A stretch of 38,725 bases of DNA, taken from contig RFZB01000005.1 in NCBI GenBank assembly GCA_009920915.1, forward strand, positions 1 to 38,725, read 5' to 3'. The DNA comes from Sphingomonadaceae bacterium (GTDB taxonomy: Bacteria > Pseudomonadota > Alphaproteobacteria > Sphingomonadales > Sphingomonadaceae). The notes beneath the pieces were generated by a model. The model had not been told where the DNA came from. It searched no databases and saw nothing but the letters and a program-made list of their open reading frames with translations. Each line of letters starts with the position of its first letter. Position 1 is the stretch's first letter. Positions 7,389 through 16,876 of this stretch are shown here, in pieces. The translations under genes and the position numbers were made by a program.

Positions 7389-10199
7389 TTATTTGCTATC
7401 GGATGATGACATAAGTTCGATAGGCAGTCCCAATTTTTCAAGTTGTGGGCGCACAATTTTTGCATCTCCCACCACAACCCACATAAATGCGTCAGGCTGC
7501 ACACTGGCCCGAATGGCTGCATCCAATACGGGTTCGGTCATCGCGCGATAGCGCGAGGCCAGCGTGGTGTAATAGCTGTCCGGCCGCCCATAAAGCGCAT
7601 TGCGCTGCAACGCGCCCAGCACATCGCCACTGGTTTCAAAACTGCCCGGCAGTTCCAAGATGTTGCCGCTGACAATCCGCTCGCGCTCTTCCGCAGTCAC
7701 CCCTTGGGTGCTCAAGAATGCCCGGAAATTATCACGAAGTGCCGCAATCGATTCACCCGTGCGATTGGCCTGAACGGGCGCAAAGATGAGATAGGGCATT
7801 TGCCCGGCCACGCGATTGATTGAGCCCGAGACACCATAGGACCACCCCTTGGTCTCGCGCAGGTCCATGTTAATGCGCGACAAGAAGCCGCCCCCAAGCG
7901 CCTGATTGGCTGCCAGCAGCGTCTCAACATCGTCAACACCCCGATTGGGCAGCAACTGCCCGCCGAGAATGACGGATTGGGGTGAACCGGGGCGATCCAC
8001 CAGCACAATACGCGGCGCCGGCCCAGCAAGTGTGGCCGCATCCGGCTTTTGCCCACTGGCCCCAGCCGCCGACCATTGGCCGAAATGGCGGTTCAGACCT
8101 GCCACAACATCAGCAAGCGGCAGATCACTCACCACAAAGATGGTGGCCTTTTCCGGGCGCATCCATGCCTGATGAAACGCCAACAACTCGTCACGCGTAA
8201 CTGCAGACACGCTGGCTGCGTTGCCCGATCCTGTGAAGGACGTGCCATAAGGATGGTTTGGGCCGTAGAGCAGCGGCGGCAATGTGCGCAGCGCAATCGA
8301 TTGCGGATTGGTTTGTTCAGACTTGATCCGCGCCAGCAACTGACGGCGAAGCCGTTCGACCTCAGCGGGCGCAAAGTCGGGCCGCTGAACAATATCTGCC
8401 AGCAGCGCAAGCGATGGATCCAAATTGGCAGACAGCGCAGATAGACCAACTGAAGTGCGGTCCATGGTTGAGCCTGCACTGATATTTGCACCCAATCGCT
8501 CTTGCGCCTCGGCAATGTCGCGGGACGATTTGCCGCCCGCCCCTTCATCCAACAGCGAGAGCATCAGCGCCTGTGTGCCAGGCTTAGTGCGCGAATCTGC
8601 AGCATTGCCTGCATCGACGCTGACCGAAACCTGGGTAATCGGCACCGCGGTCCGCTGTGCATACACAACAGAAATGCCGTTTGTCAGTTTGGCCCGCTCA
8701 ACCTTGGGGAAGCTGAGGTCAGCAACTGCACCCACAGCAGGCCATGCAATAGCTGGGCCTTTTTGCGGGGCAGGTGAAGCAGTTTGTGGAGACGCCTCTG
8801 GTTTAGGCTTTGCAGGGGCAGCCTCTTCATACGCCTCGCGATCCCCCGGCATGACAGTCAGCGCATAAACAGGCCGGCTCAGCCAGATCTGCAGTGCCTT
8901 ACGAACCGCCTCAGGCTTGACTTTGGACAAGGCGATTAGCTGCTTTTTATAGGCCCCGCTGTCATTCAAATACAGCGCACCTTCCGCCAGCGTGGTCGCC
9001 TTGCCGCCAAAGCCGCCAACTTGTTCTAGCTGGGCAATCTGGTCCGCTGCGGCACGCGTCACCACACGCTGCACCTCATCCTTGGTGGGGCCGGATTTCA
9101 TAAAATCAGCAACCAAGGCATCCAACCGTTGGGCCACAATGGCTGGATCGACGCCGGGGCGGACATCTGCCGTCACCCGGAACCAGCCCAGCTGCGCCTG
9201 CGGATCATAGCTGGTCGATACAGCAACAGCGAGCTGCTCTTGCCGCACAAGCGCATTGTCGAGCCGTGAGCTTGCCAAACCACCGAGAACCGAGGCGCCA
9301 ACGCTCAAGGGGATCATATCCTTATGATCCAGCCCGGGCACCACCCATGTGCGATACAGGCGCACAGTGGCGACCCGATCCTTTAGAACCTCGCTCTTAG
9401 GCGCCGGCAGCGTGGGAATAGAAACTGCAAGGCGGGCTTGCTTTGGCCCTGCGGGAATGCTGCCAAACCATTTTTCCACCAGCGGACGCGCCGTTTTAAC
9501 GTCAACATCGCCTGCCAGCACCAGCACGGCATTGTTCGGTCCATAATGCTGGCGGAACCAATTGCGCACATCATCTAAGCTGGCGGCATCCAAATCGGCC
9601 ATCGATCCGATAATCGGATGGCCATAAGGATGATCTGGCGGCAATGTGCCTTTGATCTGCGCGTAGTTTACAAGACCATAAGGCCGGTTATCGCCCTGAC
9701 GCTTTTCATTTTGCACCACGCCAATTTGGTTGGTCAGCTTTTCCTGCGTCACTGCCCCCAGCAGGCGGCCCATGCGGTCGCTCTCTAAGAACAACACCCG
9801 TTCTAAAGCGCCTGTCGGCACAGTCTGGAAATAATTGGTCCGGTCAAAAGATGTGGTGCCATTAAAGTCCGTCGCGCCCAAAGCTTCCAAGGGCTTAAAG
9901 AAATCCCCATCAGCATTTTCTGAGCCATTGAACATCAGATGTTCAAACAAATGGGCAAAGCCTGTTTTGCCCTTGGGCTCATGCTTGGACCCGACATCAT
10001 ACCACACCGAGACGGCAACCACGGGCGCCTTGCGATCCGTATGGACAATCACGCGCAAGCCATTGGCAAGCGTGAATTGCTCATGCGGAATATCAACCTT
10101 GCGGACCAGATCCGCAACAGGGGCAGCGGCCTTTGGCGCTTGGGCAAAGCCCGGAACTGCCAAGGTAAAGGCCATCACAGCAACAGTCAGCATCCGCAT
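7389..10199 (-). CDS. M16 family zinc metallopeptidase, two-domain, exported
   Basis: A 936-residue peptidase with a signal peptide (MRMLTVAVMAFTLAVPGFAQA) and two M16 repeats joined by an Ala/Pro-rich linker near residues 460-490. The N-terminal half carries the inverted zinc motif HLFEH, inside GFAHLFEHLMFNGSEN. The downstream glutamate is expected further along that half. The C-terminal half keeps the fold but has no HxxEH, as is normal for the second half. It probably degrades peptides in the periplasm. The in-frame TTG at 10217 is rejected because ATG 10199 has a GGAG site at good spacing and begins the signal peptide. Confidence 0.94.
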   Translation of the reverse strand: MRMLTVAVMAFTLAVPGFAQAPKAAAPVADLVRKVDIPHEQFTLANGLRVIVHTDRKAPVVAVSVWYDVGSKHEPKGKTGFAHLFEHLMFNGSENADGDFFKPLEALGATDFNGTTSFDRTNYFQTVPTGALERVLFLESDRMGRLLGAVTQEKLTNQIGVVQNEKRQGDNRPYGLVNYAQIKGTLPPDHPYGHPIIGSMADLDAASLDDVRNWFRQHYGPNNAVLVLAGDVDVKTARPLVEKWFGSIPAGPKQARLAVSIPTLPAPKSEVLKDRVATVRLYRTWVVPGLDHKDMIPLSVGASVLGGLASSRLDNALVRQEQLAVAVSTSYDPQAQLGWFRVTADVRPGVDPAIVAQRLDALVADFMKSGPTKDEVQRVVTRAAADQIAQLEQVGGFGGKATTLAEGALYLNDSGAYKKQLIALSKVKPEAVRKALQIWLSRPVYALTVMPGDREAYEEAAPAKPKPEASPQTASPAPQKGPAIAWPAVGAVADLSFPKVERAKLTNGISVVYAQRTAVPITQVSVSVDAGNAADSRTKPGTQALMLSLLDEGAGGKSSRDIAEAQERLGANISAGSTMDRTSVGLSALSANLDPSLALLADIVQRPDFAPAEVERLRRQLLARIKSEQTNPQSIALRTLPPLLYGPNHPYGTSFTGSGNAASVSAVTRDELLAFHQAWMRPEKATIFVVSDLPLADVVAGLNRHFGQWSAAGASGQKPDAATLAGPAPRIVLVDRPGSPQSVILGGQLLPNRGVDDVETLLAANQALGGGFLSRINMDLRETKGWSYGVSGSINRVAGQMPYLIFAPVQANRTGESIAALRDNFRAFLSTQGVTAEERERIVSGNILELPGSFETSGDVLGALQRNALYGRPDSYYTTLASRYRAMTEPVLDAAIRASVQPDAFMWVVVGDAKIVRPQLEKLGLPIELMSSSDSK

Positions 10200-10301
10200 G
10201 GGGAATATCTCCGGCAATCGACGAATTTTTTGGTTAACGCGGTTCTACTACAAACGCGCTCAGCAGCAACGCACCCGAAGGGCTAGGCCCAATCTGCGTG
10301 C

Positions 10302-12413
10302 TTAGGGACGATAGCGGCGCTTGGCGTGGCGCAGGGCCTCCGCCCATTCAAAATGAACAGGCTTAAACTTCTGCTGGGTGAACAGCGCCATCTGGTCGGT
10401 GTAATGCGGAGAGCCTGGCCGATTGGTGGCCGCACCATAAGGCTGGATCGAGTCAGATTGAACGCGGCCCTCTTTGTCCCAGCGGACCAGCATGATGAAA
10501 CTATCCCCATGGCGGACGCGGAACTTTTTATCGCCCTGTTCCTTATCCCACGCCGTTGTCGCACGCAGCGTATCGGTGCCACCCAGCATTGGCAGATCAA
10601 CCGAGCCCCGCCGCAGACGCTGCACCTCTGCCAAGGGCGGATCAATCCGGCCAAAGCGCGCCATCATATCGTCCACGGCTTCCTTCAACGAGTCTTTGGG
10701 ATCGGGCAGTGCCTCGCGCCGCCAATGCTTTGTGGTTGCCGTGCGGATCACGCGCTCGGCCAGCGCATCAGCTGCGCCCACGCCATCGCTGGTCCAATCC
10801 CATGTCGAAAGGAGCGCCTGCGCCTTGGCGAGATCGGGCATATCCTGCACCTTGGCCGCCAGCACTTGGGCTATCCAGCCTGCCTCCCAAGAGTCGCGGG
10901 CATAGCCCTTGTCAAATTTGATCGTCAGCAACTGCTCTGGCGTGAGCTTGCCGGCCTGAGCCAACAACGCCGTTGCGCGCAGCCCCCGATTGGTCATGCC
11001 GCGTTCAATCCCCAGCAAAGGGGAATAGTCCGCCGGATTTAGTTCCGATCCCGGGCCAGCGGCCAAAAAGGGCGTGTTGTTCGCATTCTGGACAAAGCCA
11101 CTTTTGGGCGAGACAATTTTGGGGAAGCGATCAAAGCCAACTGGCCCCTTCCAAATCGCCCGCGATGTATCGCCCGGCAGTACCTTGGTATAATCAAAAC
11201 CGGGTGCGCGATCGGGGAAGAGCGCGTTGTAAATATAGGCAATGCGACCCGTTTTATCGGCATAGATGAAGTTGGTGGCCGGCACGCCGCCGATGGACAT
11301 GGACTTGGTCCATTCGTCCCAATTTTGCGCCTTGGTATTGCGATAATATTGTTCGACTGCCTTGGCGTTATCAATGCCGGCATAACGGATCGCAAAGCTG
11401 CCATTTTTATTCTGGATCACGGGGCCATGCGCCGAACGATAAATGGTCTTGGGCACAGGCAGCGTGAACGGGCCAAAGCGCACCGCGAGCCAGATGCGCT
11501 TTTTCTCCAATGGCTTCCACTGACCATCGAGCCGATATTTGGTGCCATCGTCATTGAGGACGAGTTTGTAGACATCAATCAAATCGGGCCGATTGACGGT
11601 ATTGGTCCAGCCCATATTGCGGTTATGGCCCAACAGGACAAAGGGCGACCCGGGGAAGAGCGCACCTGCCATATCAAGCCCCTCGCCCGAATGGACAACT
11701 GCTTCATACCACGCCACTTGGCCTTCAAAGGGCTGGTGTGAGTTTGAGATCAGCCATGTCTTGCCATCAGCCATTTTGGAAGGCGCAAGCGCAAAGGCGT
11801 TGGAACCATTGAGACTCGGGTCACGGCCAATCGGCGTCATCGGCAGCGCGTCTTCTTTGGGCGCGGGCTTATCCTCGCTCAGCGCACCAATCACACCATC
11901 CAGACCATAGAAAAAGGGCGCACGCAGAACAAAGCCTGCCACAATATCTGTGCCATTGACGGGGAACAGCTTGGGCAAGCGCACCTCAGACGGATGCTTT
12001 TGCGCATAATGATTGAGGCCCGCCGCATAGCCTTCGAGCACACGGCGCACCTCTGGTGAGAGAGTGGGGTAAGCCCGCATCGCCGTATCCCGCACGCCCA
12101 GCAATTGCGCCACATAATCAATCTGCGCGCCATCTTTGCCGGTCATTGCACCATCGCGGCTGCGCGTCATTGCGACAACTTCTTGAATCGTCGCAAAATC
12201 ATCTTCGGCGTGCGCAAAGGCCAGACCATAAGCCGCATCGGCATCGGTCTTGCCGTTAACATGCGGCACGCCAAATTCATCACGGACAATTTCGACGCTA
12301 TAGCTGTGCGGCGGTGGCGGCGACTCGTGCTGGGCCGTCAGCGGCTCCCACACAGCCGAAGCAACTGCCAATGTAGCCACCGACGCCAATGTCCATTTCG
12401 CCCAGCGCGACAT
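10302..12413 (-). CDS. Penicillin acylase family (S45) Ntn-hydrolase, probable acyl-homoserine-lactone or amide acylase
   Basis: A 703-residue periplasmic Ntn-hydrolase precursor with an N-terminal signal segment (about 1-28). The alpha subunit has the family HVNGKTDADAAYGLAFAHAEDD region (about 51-72). The autocleavage site is GSNAF, with S204 predicted as the nucleophile freed at the beta-chain N-terminus. Beta-chain motifs include SNSHQPFEGQVAWYE and GHNRNMGWTNT. Family members hydrolyse aliphatic or aromatic amides, including acyl-homoserine lactones, cyclic lipopeptides and penicillins; the substrate here is not evident. ATG 12413 was chosen because it has a GGGGAGAG site and starts the signal peptide; an open frame upstream is not needed. 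It is divergent from the M28 peptidase gene. Confidence 0.9.
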   Translation of the reverse strand: MSRWAKWTLASVATLAVASAVWEPLTAQHESPPPPHSYSVEIVRDEFGVPHVNGKTDADAAYGLAFAHAEDDFATIQEVVAMTRSRDGAMTGKDGAQIDYVAQLLGVRDTAMRAYPTLSPEVRRVLEGYAAGLNHYAQKHPSEVRLPKLFPVNGTDIVAGFVLRAPFFYGLDGVIGALSEDKPAPKEDALPMTPIGRDPSLNGSNAFALAPSKMADGKTWLISNSHQPFEGQVAWYEAVVHSGEGLDMAGALFPGSPFVLLGHNRNMGWTNTVNRPDLIDVYKLVLNDDGTKYRLDGQWKPLEKKRIWLAVRFGPFTLPVPKTIYRSAHGPVIQNKNGSFAIRYAGIDNAKAVEQYYRNTKAQNWDEWTKSMSIGGVPATNFIYADKTGRIAYIYNALFPDRAPGFDYTKVLPGDTSRAIWKGPVGFDRFPKIVSPKSGFVQNANNTPFLAAGPGSELNPADYSPLLGIERGMTNRGLRATALLAQAGKLTPEQLLTIKFDKGYARDSWEAGWIAQVLAAKVQDMPDLAKAQALLSTWDWTSDGVGAADALAERVIRTATTKHWRREALPDPKDSLKEAVDDMMARFGRIDPPLAEVQRLRRGSVDLPMLGGTDTLRATTAWDKEQGDKKFRVRHGDSFIMLVRWDKEGRVQSDSIQPYGAATNRPGSPHYTDQMALFTQQKFKPVHFEWAEALRHAKRRYRP

Positions 12414-12501
12414 ACACTCTCCCCTTTTGTCTTTATGGATCGATATTGACGAGGAACGCGCAATCGGCAAGTCAGGCAAAAATTTATAGAGGAAGTTCCT
12501 G

Positions 12502-14103
12502 ATGCGCCGCCCTATTTTCGTAAGCCTTTTGCCCTTATTGAGCCTGCCGGCTGTCGCCCACGCGGCTGAACCGGGCAGTGGCATCACCGCCGACGCCGTT
12601 AAAGCCCATGTCAGCTTTTTGGCGGATGATCTGCTTGAGGGCCGCGATACGGGCTCACGCGGCCATCAGATTGCCGCGCGCTATGTCGCCACGCAGTTTT
12701 CCAGCATGGGCCTGAAGCCCGCGGTCAATGGCGATTGGTATCAGAATGTGCCCTTTGTCGACGTAAAGCCCAATCCCGACGCTGCACTGACGATTGGCGG
12801 CGTCGCGTATACGCACAAAAAAGATGCTGTTGTCTCCGGCAGTGGCAAGGCGGAAGGTGAGATTGTCTTTGGCGGCTTTTGCCTCAACAAGCCCGAATTG
12901 GGCCTGAAAGATCTTCAGGGCCTCAACATCAAAGGCAAGATTGTGGCTTGCCTATCGGGCTTTCCCAAGGGCACGCGCAGCGACATTGGCGCGCATCTCA
13001 ATGCTGAAAAGGCAAAGGTCCTCTCTGAGCGCGGGGCAATTGGCCTGATCACCATCCGCACGTTGGAGCGCGAAAAGCAAACCCCGTGGACCCGCGTGGT
13101 GGATTACAGCGATGATCGTTCGGTGCGCTGGGCCAATGCCGATGGATCACCTTTTGATGCCTCGCCCAATATCAAGGCGGGGGCCACGCTGGATCGTTCA
13201 GCTGCCGCCGCGCTGTTTGCAGGCACAGGCAAGACACTCGATGCCATTTTGGCCGAAGCTGATCGCACAGGTGGCAAGCCCAAGCCCTTTGCGTTGAAGA
13301 AGCGCGCTACCATTTCGCGCACCGCCAGCCTGACACGCTTTTCCAGCCCCAATGTCATTGGTGTGCTGCCCGGGTCTGACCCAGCTTTGGCCAATGAATA
13401 TGTGCTGGTGATGGGGCATCTCGACCATATCGGCACGCGCAGCAGTGGCGACGGCGATAAGATCAACAACGGCGCAATGGACAATGCCTCGGGCATTGCC
13501 ACCATGCTGGAAGCCGCCCGCGCTATGGCGCAAAACCCGGATAAGCCCAAGCGCCCGGTGCTGTTCGCCGCTGTGACGGCGGAAGAAAAAGGCCTGTTGG
13601 GCGCGGACTATCTGTCGCGCTTCCCAGTGGTGGGCAATGGCAAGGTCGTCGGGGTCGTCAATCTCGACATGCCAATTTTGACCTATGACTTTACCGATGT
13701 TGTGGCCTTTGGCGCAGAGCACTCCACGCTTGGTCCCATTGTGGCAGCGGCAGCGGCGCGGGATAAAGTGACCCTCTCGCCGGATCCCATGCCCGAAGAA
13801 GGCCTGTTTACGCGATCTGACCATTATCGCTTTGTGCAACGGGGCATTCCGTCAGTCTTCTTGATGACAGGCTTTGCGGGGGCAGGCGAAAAATCATTCC
13901 GCGGCTTTTTGGCAACCCATTATCACCGCGTGTCAGACGATTTGGCACAACCCTTTAATTGGGACGCAGGCGCCAAATTTGCGCGGATCAACATGCTGAT
14001 TGCCACGGAAATCGCAAACGCCGCCGAAGCGCCAAAATGGTATGATGACAGCTTCTTTGGCAAGACGTTTGCGCCGACGGCCCCCAAGGCAAAACGCCCC
14101 TAA
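12502..14103 (+). CDS. M28 family zinc aminopeptidase, exported, with PA-like insert
   Basis: A 533-residue protein with a signal peptide (about 1-21, ending AHA), an N-terminal region and a PA-like insert (around LNIKGKIVACLSGFPKG), then the M28 catalytic domain. Likely zinc ligands and catalytic residues are in MGHLDHIG (H), GAMDNASGIA (bridging D), AVTAEEKGLLG (catalytic E plus ligand E), NLDMPI (D) and a late His in RSDHYRF or THYHRVSDD. It probably removes N-terminal residues from periplasmic peptides. A GAGGAAG site precedes the ATG. The neighbouring S45 acylase and M16 peptidase suggest a peptide- or amide-degrading group. Confidence 0.92.
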   Translation: MRRPIFVSLLPLLSLPAVAHAAEPGSGITADAVKAHVSFLADDLLEGRDTGSRGHQIAARYVATQFSSMGLKPAVNGDWYQNVPFVDVKPNPDAALTIGGVAYTHKKDAVVSGSGKAEGEIVFGGFCLNKPELGLKDLQGLNIKGKIVACLSGFPKGTRSDIGAHLNAEKAKVLSERGAIGLITIRTLEREKQTPWTRVVDYSDDRSVRWANADGSPFDASPNIKAGATLDRSAAAALFAGTGKTLDAILAEADRTGGKPKPFALKKRATISRTASLTRFSSPNVIGVLPGSDPALANEYVLVMGHLDHIGTRSSGDGDKINNGAMDNASGIATMLEAARAMAQNPDKPKRPVLFAAVTAEEKGLLGADYLSRFPVVGNGKVVGVVNLDMPILTYDFTDVVAFGAEHSTLGPIVAAAAARDKVTLSPDPMPEEGLFTRSDHYRFVQRGIPSVFLMTGFAGAGEKSFRGFLATHYHRVSDDLAQPFNWDAGAKFARINMLIATEIANAAEAPKWYDDSFFGKTFAPTAPKAKRP

Positions 14104-14128
14104 GCTGATCGAGATCAATGCAGGCCTC

Positions 14129-14158
14129 TTGTGTGGCGATTATGCCACACTACATCCT
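14129..14158 (+). promoter_or_regulatory. Inverted repeat and possible heat-shock-type promoter upstream of clpB
   Basis: GTGTGGC at 14131-14137 and GCCACAC at 14144-14150 are perfect inverted arms around the 6-bp spacer GATTAT. A CTTG at 14128-14131 followed about 18 bp later by CTACAT resembles the CTTG / C-Y-TAT pattern of alphaproteobacterial RpoH promoters. No T run follows, so a terminator for the M28 gene is less likely. A second short palindrome, TGATC-GA-GATCA, lies at 14106-14117. Function is inferred only. Confidence 0.35.
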
Positions 14159-14179
14159 TGGTGAAAGGAAGGGGCATTT

Positions 14180-16753
14180 ATGAACCTCGAAAAGTTTACA
14201 GATCGGGCAAAGGGCTTTTTGCAAGCCGCCCAGACGGTGGCGATCCGCATGAACCATCAGCGGATTGCCCCCGAACATCTGTTAAAGGCGCTGCTGGAAG
14301 ATAATGAAGGCATGTGTGCCGGGCTGATCCGTGCGTCAGGCGCGGATGCTGCGGCCGCCATGTGCGAGGCGGACGCCGCCTTGGCGCGCATCCCGGTTGT
14401 TTCCGGTTCCGGCGCGAACCAGCCGCCGGGCCTGGATAACGATGCGGTCCGCGTGCTCGATCAGGCCGAACAAATTGCCGCAAAGGCAGGTGATAGCTTT
14501 GTCACTGTAGAGCGGCTGCTGCTGGCGCTCACCCTGTCTGGCACGACTGAGGCTGGCAAGGCGCTGACCAAAGCGGGCCTCAAGGCTGAGACGCTGAATG
14601 CTGCGATTAACGAACTGCGCAAGGGCAAGACCGCCGATACGGCCTCTGCCGAGGACCGATATGACGCGCTGAAGAAGTTCGCCCGCGATCTGACCGAGGC
14701 TGCCCATGACGGCAAGCTGGACCCCGTTATTGGTCGCGATGAGGAAATTCGCCGCACCATCCAGATTCTCGCCCGCCGGACCAAGAATAACCCAGTGCTG
14801 ATTGGCGAACCCGGCGTTGGCAAAACGGCAATTGCCGAAGGTCTGGCGCTGCGCATTGCCAATGGCGATGTGCCCGACACGCTGAAAGACCGCACCTTGA
14901 TGGCGCTCGACATGGGGTCGCTGATTGCTGGCGCCAAATATCGCGGCGAATTTGAAGAGCGTCTGAAAGGCGTGCTCGATGAAGTAAAGGCGGCCGAAGG
15001 CCAAATCGTCCTGTTCATTGATGAAATGCACACGCTGATTGGCGCTGGCAAAACCGATGGCGCGATGGATGCTTCAAACCTGTTGAAGCCCGCTTTGGCG
15101 CGCGGCGAGCTGCACTGCATTGGGGCCACCACGCTTGATGAATATCGCAAATATGTGGAGAAGGATCCGGCTCTGCAACGCCGCTTCCAGCCCGTCTTTG
15201 TGGGCGAGCCGACAGTGGAAGACAGCATCTCCATTCTGCGCGGCTTGAAGGAAAAATATGAACTGCACCACGGCGTGCGGATTACCGATGGCGCGATTGT
15301 CGCGGCGGCGACTTTGTCGAACCGCTATATCACGGATCGCTTCTTGCCCGATAAAGCGATTGACCTGATGGATGAGGCCGCCAGCCGCATCCGGATGGAA
15401 GTGGAATCCAAGCCCGAGGCCATCGAAACACTCGATCGCAAGATCATCCAGCTGAAGATTGAAGAACTTGCGCTGGAAAAGGAAAAGGACGCCGCGTCTA
15501 AGGATCGGCTGGCCACGCTGAAAGGCGAATTGGCGAACCTAGAGGAACAGTCCGCGTCCCTCACCCAGCGCTGGCAGGCCGAAAAAGACAAAATCCACGC
15601 CGAAGCCAAGATTAAGGAACAGTTGGACGCCGCTCGGCTTCAGCTGGATCAGGCCCAGCGTGCGGGGGACCTCGCCAAGGCGGGGGAGCTGTCTTACGGC
15701 ACCATCCCCGCGCTGGAAAAGCAATTGGCCGAAGCCCAAGGCGCAGCGGCAGGCGCGATGCTGCGCGAAGAAGTGACGCAAGATGATATTGCGGCAATTG
15801 TCTCGCGCTGGACGGGCATTCCTGTCGATAAGATGCTGGAAGGCGAACGCGAAAAGCTGCTCCAGATGGAGGAAGAGCTTGGCCGGCGCGTCATTGGCCA
15901 AAAAGATGCCGTGCACGCCGTCTCCACGGCCGTCCGGCGTGCCCGTGCGGGCCTGCAAGATCCGAACCGGCCAATGGGATCTTTCCTGTTCCTTGGCCCC
16001 ACGGGCGTCGGCAAGACCGAGCTGACCAAGGCGCTCGCTGGCTTCCTCTTTGATGATGACAGTGCGATGGTCCGCATCGACATGTCCGAATTTATGGAGA
16101 AGCATTCCGTTGCGCGGCTGATTGGCGCGCCTCCGGGCTATGTCGGCTATGATGAAGGTGGCGTGCTGACTGAAGCGGTCCGGCGTCGGCCCTATCAAGT
16201 CGTCCTGTTTGACGAAGTGGAAAAGGCGCATGGCGATGTGTTCAACGTGCTGCTGCAAGTGCTGGATGATGGCCGCCTGACCGATGGGCAGGGCCGCACG
16301 GTGGACTTTACCAACACCATCATCGTGCTGACGTCCAACCTTGGCTCGCAATTTATTGCGGGGCTGGGCGAAGGCGAAAGCGTTGAAAGTGTTGAGCCGC
16401 AAGTGATGGACATTGTCCGCAGCCATTTCCGGCCCGAATTCCTGAACCGTCTGGATGAGATCATCCTCTTCCACCGTTTGGGCGCCGAACATATGGGGCC
16501 GATTGTCGACATTCAGGTTCATCGGGTGGCAAAACTACTGGCCGAGCGCAAAGTGACGCTGGATCTAACCGATGCCGCACGCGCCTGGCTGGGCCGCGTG
16601 GGCTATGACCCTGTCTATGGCGCACGTCCCTTGAAGCGGGCCGTGCAGAGATATCTGCAAGACCCGCTGGCCGATAAAATCCTGCGCGGCAATGTACCCG
16701 ATGGGTCATCTGTTCGTGTTGATGAGGAGGATGGGCAATTGGTTCTGAGCTAA
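14180..16753 (+). CDS. clpB: ATP-dependent disaggregase ClpB
   Basis: ClpB is the hexameric AAA+ chaperone that, with DnaK, extracts proteins from aggregates after heat stress. The 857-residue protein has the Clp N domain (about 1-145), the first ATPase domain with Walker A GEPGVGKT at about 209-216 and Walker [11 protein letters not shown], and a coiled-coil middle domain (about 400-525, rich in Lys/Glu/Leu). The second ATPase domain has Walker A GPTGVGKT at about 606-613, and the C-terminal domain includes [15 protein letters not shown]. The middle domain separates it from ClpA and ClpC. AAGGAAGGGG precedes the ATG. It appears to be transcribed alone. Confidence 0.98.
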   Translation: MNLEKFTDRAKGFLQAAQTVAIRMNHQRIAPEHLLKALLEDNEGMCAGLIRASGADAAAAMCEADAALARIPVVSGSGANQPPGLDNDAVRVLDQAEQIAAKAGDSFVTVERLLLALTLSGTTEAGKALTKAGLKAETLNAAINELRKGKTADTASAEDRYDALKKFARDLTEAAHDGKLDPVIGRDEEIRRTIQILARRTKNNPVLIGEPGVGKTAIAEGLALRIANGDVPDTLKDRTLMALDMGSLIAGAKYRGEFEERLKGVLDEVKAAEGQIVLFIDEMHTLIGAGKTDGAMDASNLLKPALARGELHCIGATTLDEYRKYVEKDPALQRRFQPVFVGEPTVEDSISILRGLKEKYELHHGVRITDGAIVAAATLSNRYITDRFLPDKAIDLMDEAASRIRMEVESKPEAIETLDRKIIQLKIEELALEKEKDAASKDRLATLKGELANLEEQSASLTQRWQAEKDKIHAEAKIKEQLDAARLQLDQAQRAGDLAKAGELSYGTIPALEKQLAEAQGAAAGAMLREEVTQDDIAAIVSRWTGIPVDKMLEGEREKLLQMEEELGRRVIGQKDAVHAVSTAVRRARAGLQDPNRPMGSFLFLGPTGVGKTELTKALAGFLFDDDSAMVRIDMSEFMEKHSVARLIGAPPGYVGYDEGGVLTEAVRRRPYQVVLFDEVEKAHGDVFNVLLQVLDDGRLTDGQGRTVDFTNTIIVLTSNLGSQFIAGLGEGESVESVEPQVMDIVRSHFRPEFLNRLDEIILFHRLGAEHMGPIVDIQVHRVAKLLAERKVTLDLTDAARAWLGRVGYDPVYGARPLKRAVQRYLQDPLADKILRGNVPDGSSVRVDEEDGQLVLS

Positions 16754-16876
16754 AACACCCCCCCAGAACACGGAAGGCCTGACGCGTCTGTTACTGATTG
16801 CGAGAACATGCGGACCGGAAGCAATACGACACTGACGTCATTGTGTTAAAGTCTGCCCATAGCTCAGTTGGCAAGA

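Noticed and set aside
12414-12587. 58-residue N-terminal extension of the S45 acylase
   Set aside because: It overlaps the start of the divergent M28 gene and places the signal peptide internally; ATG 12413 has a good ribosome-binding site.
15539-16522. 327-codon minus-strand ORF inside clpB
   Set aside because: It lies entirely opposite the second ATPase domain of ClpB and has no domain features of its own.
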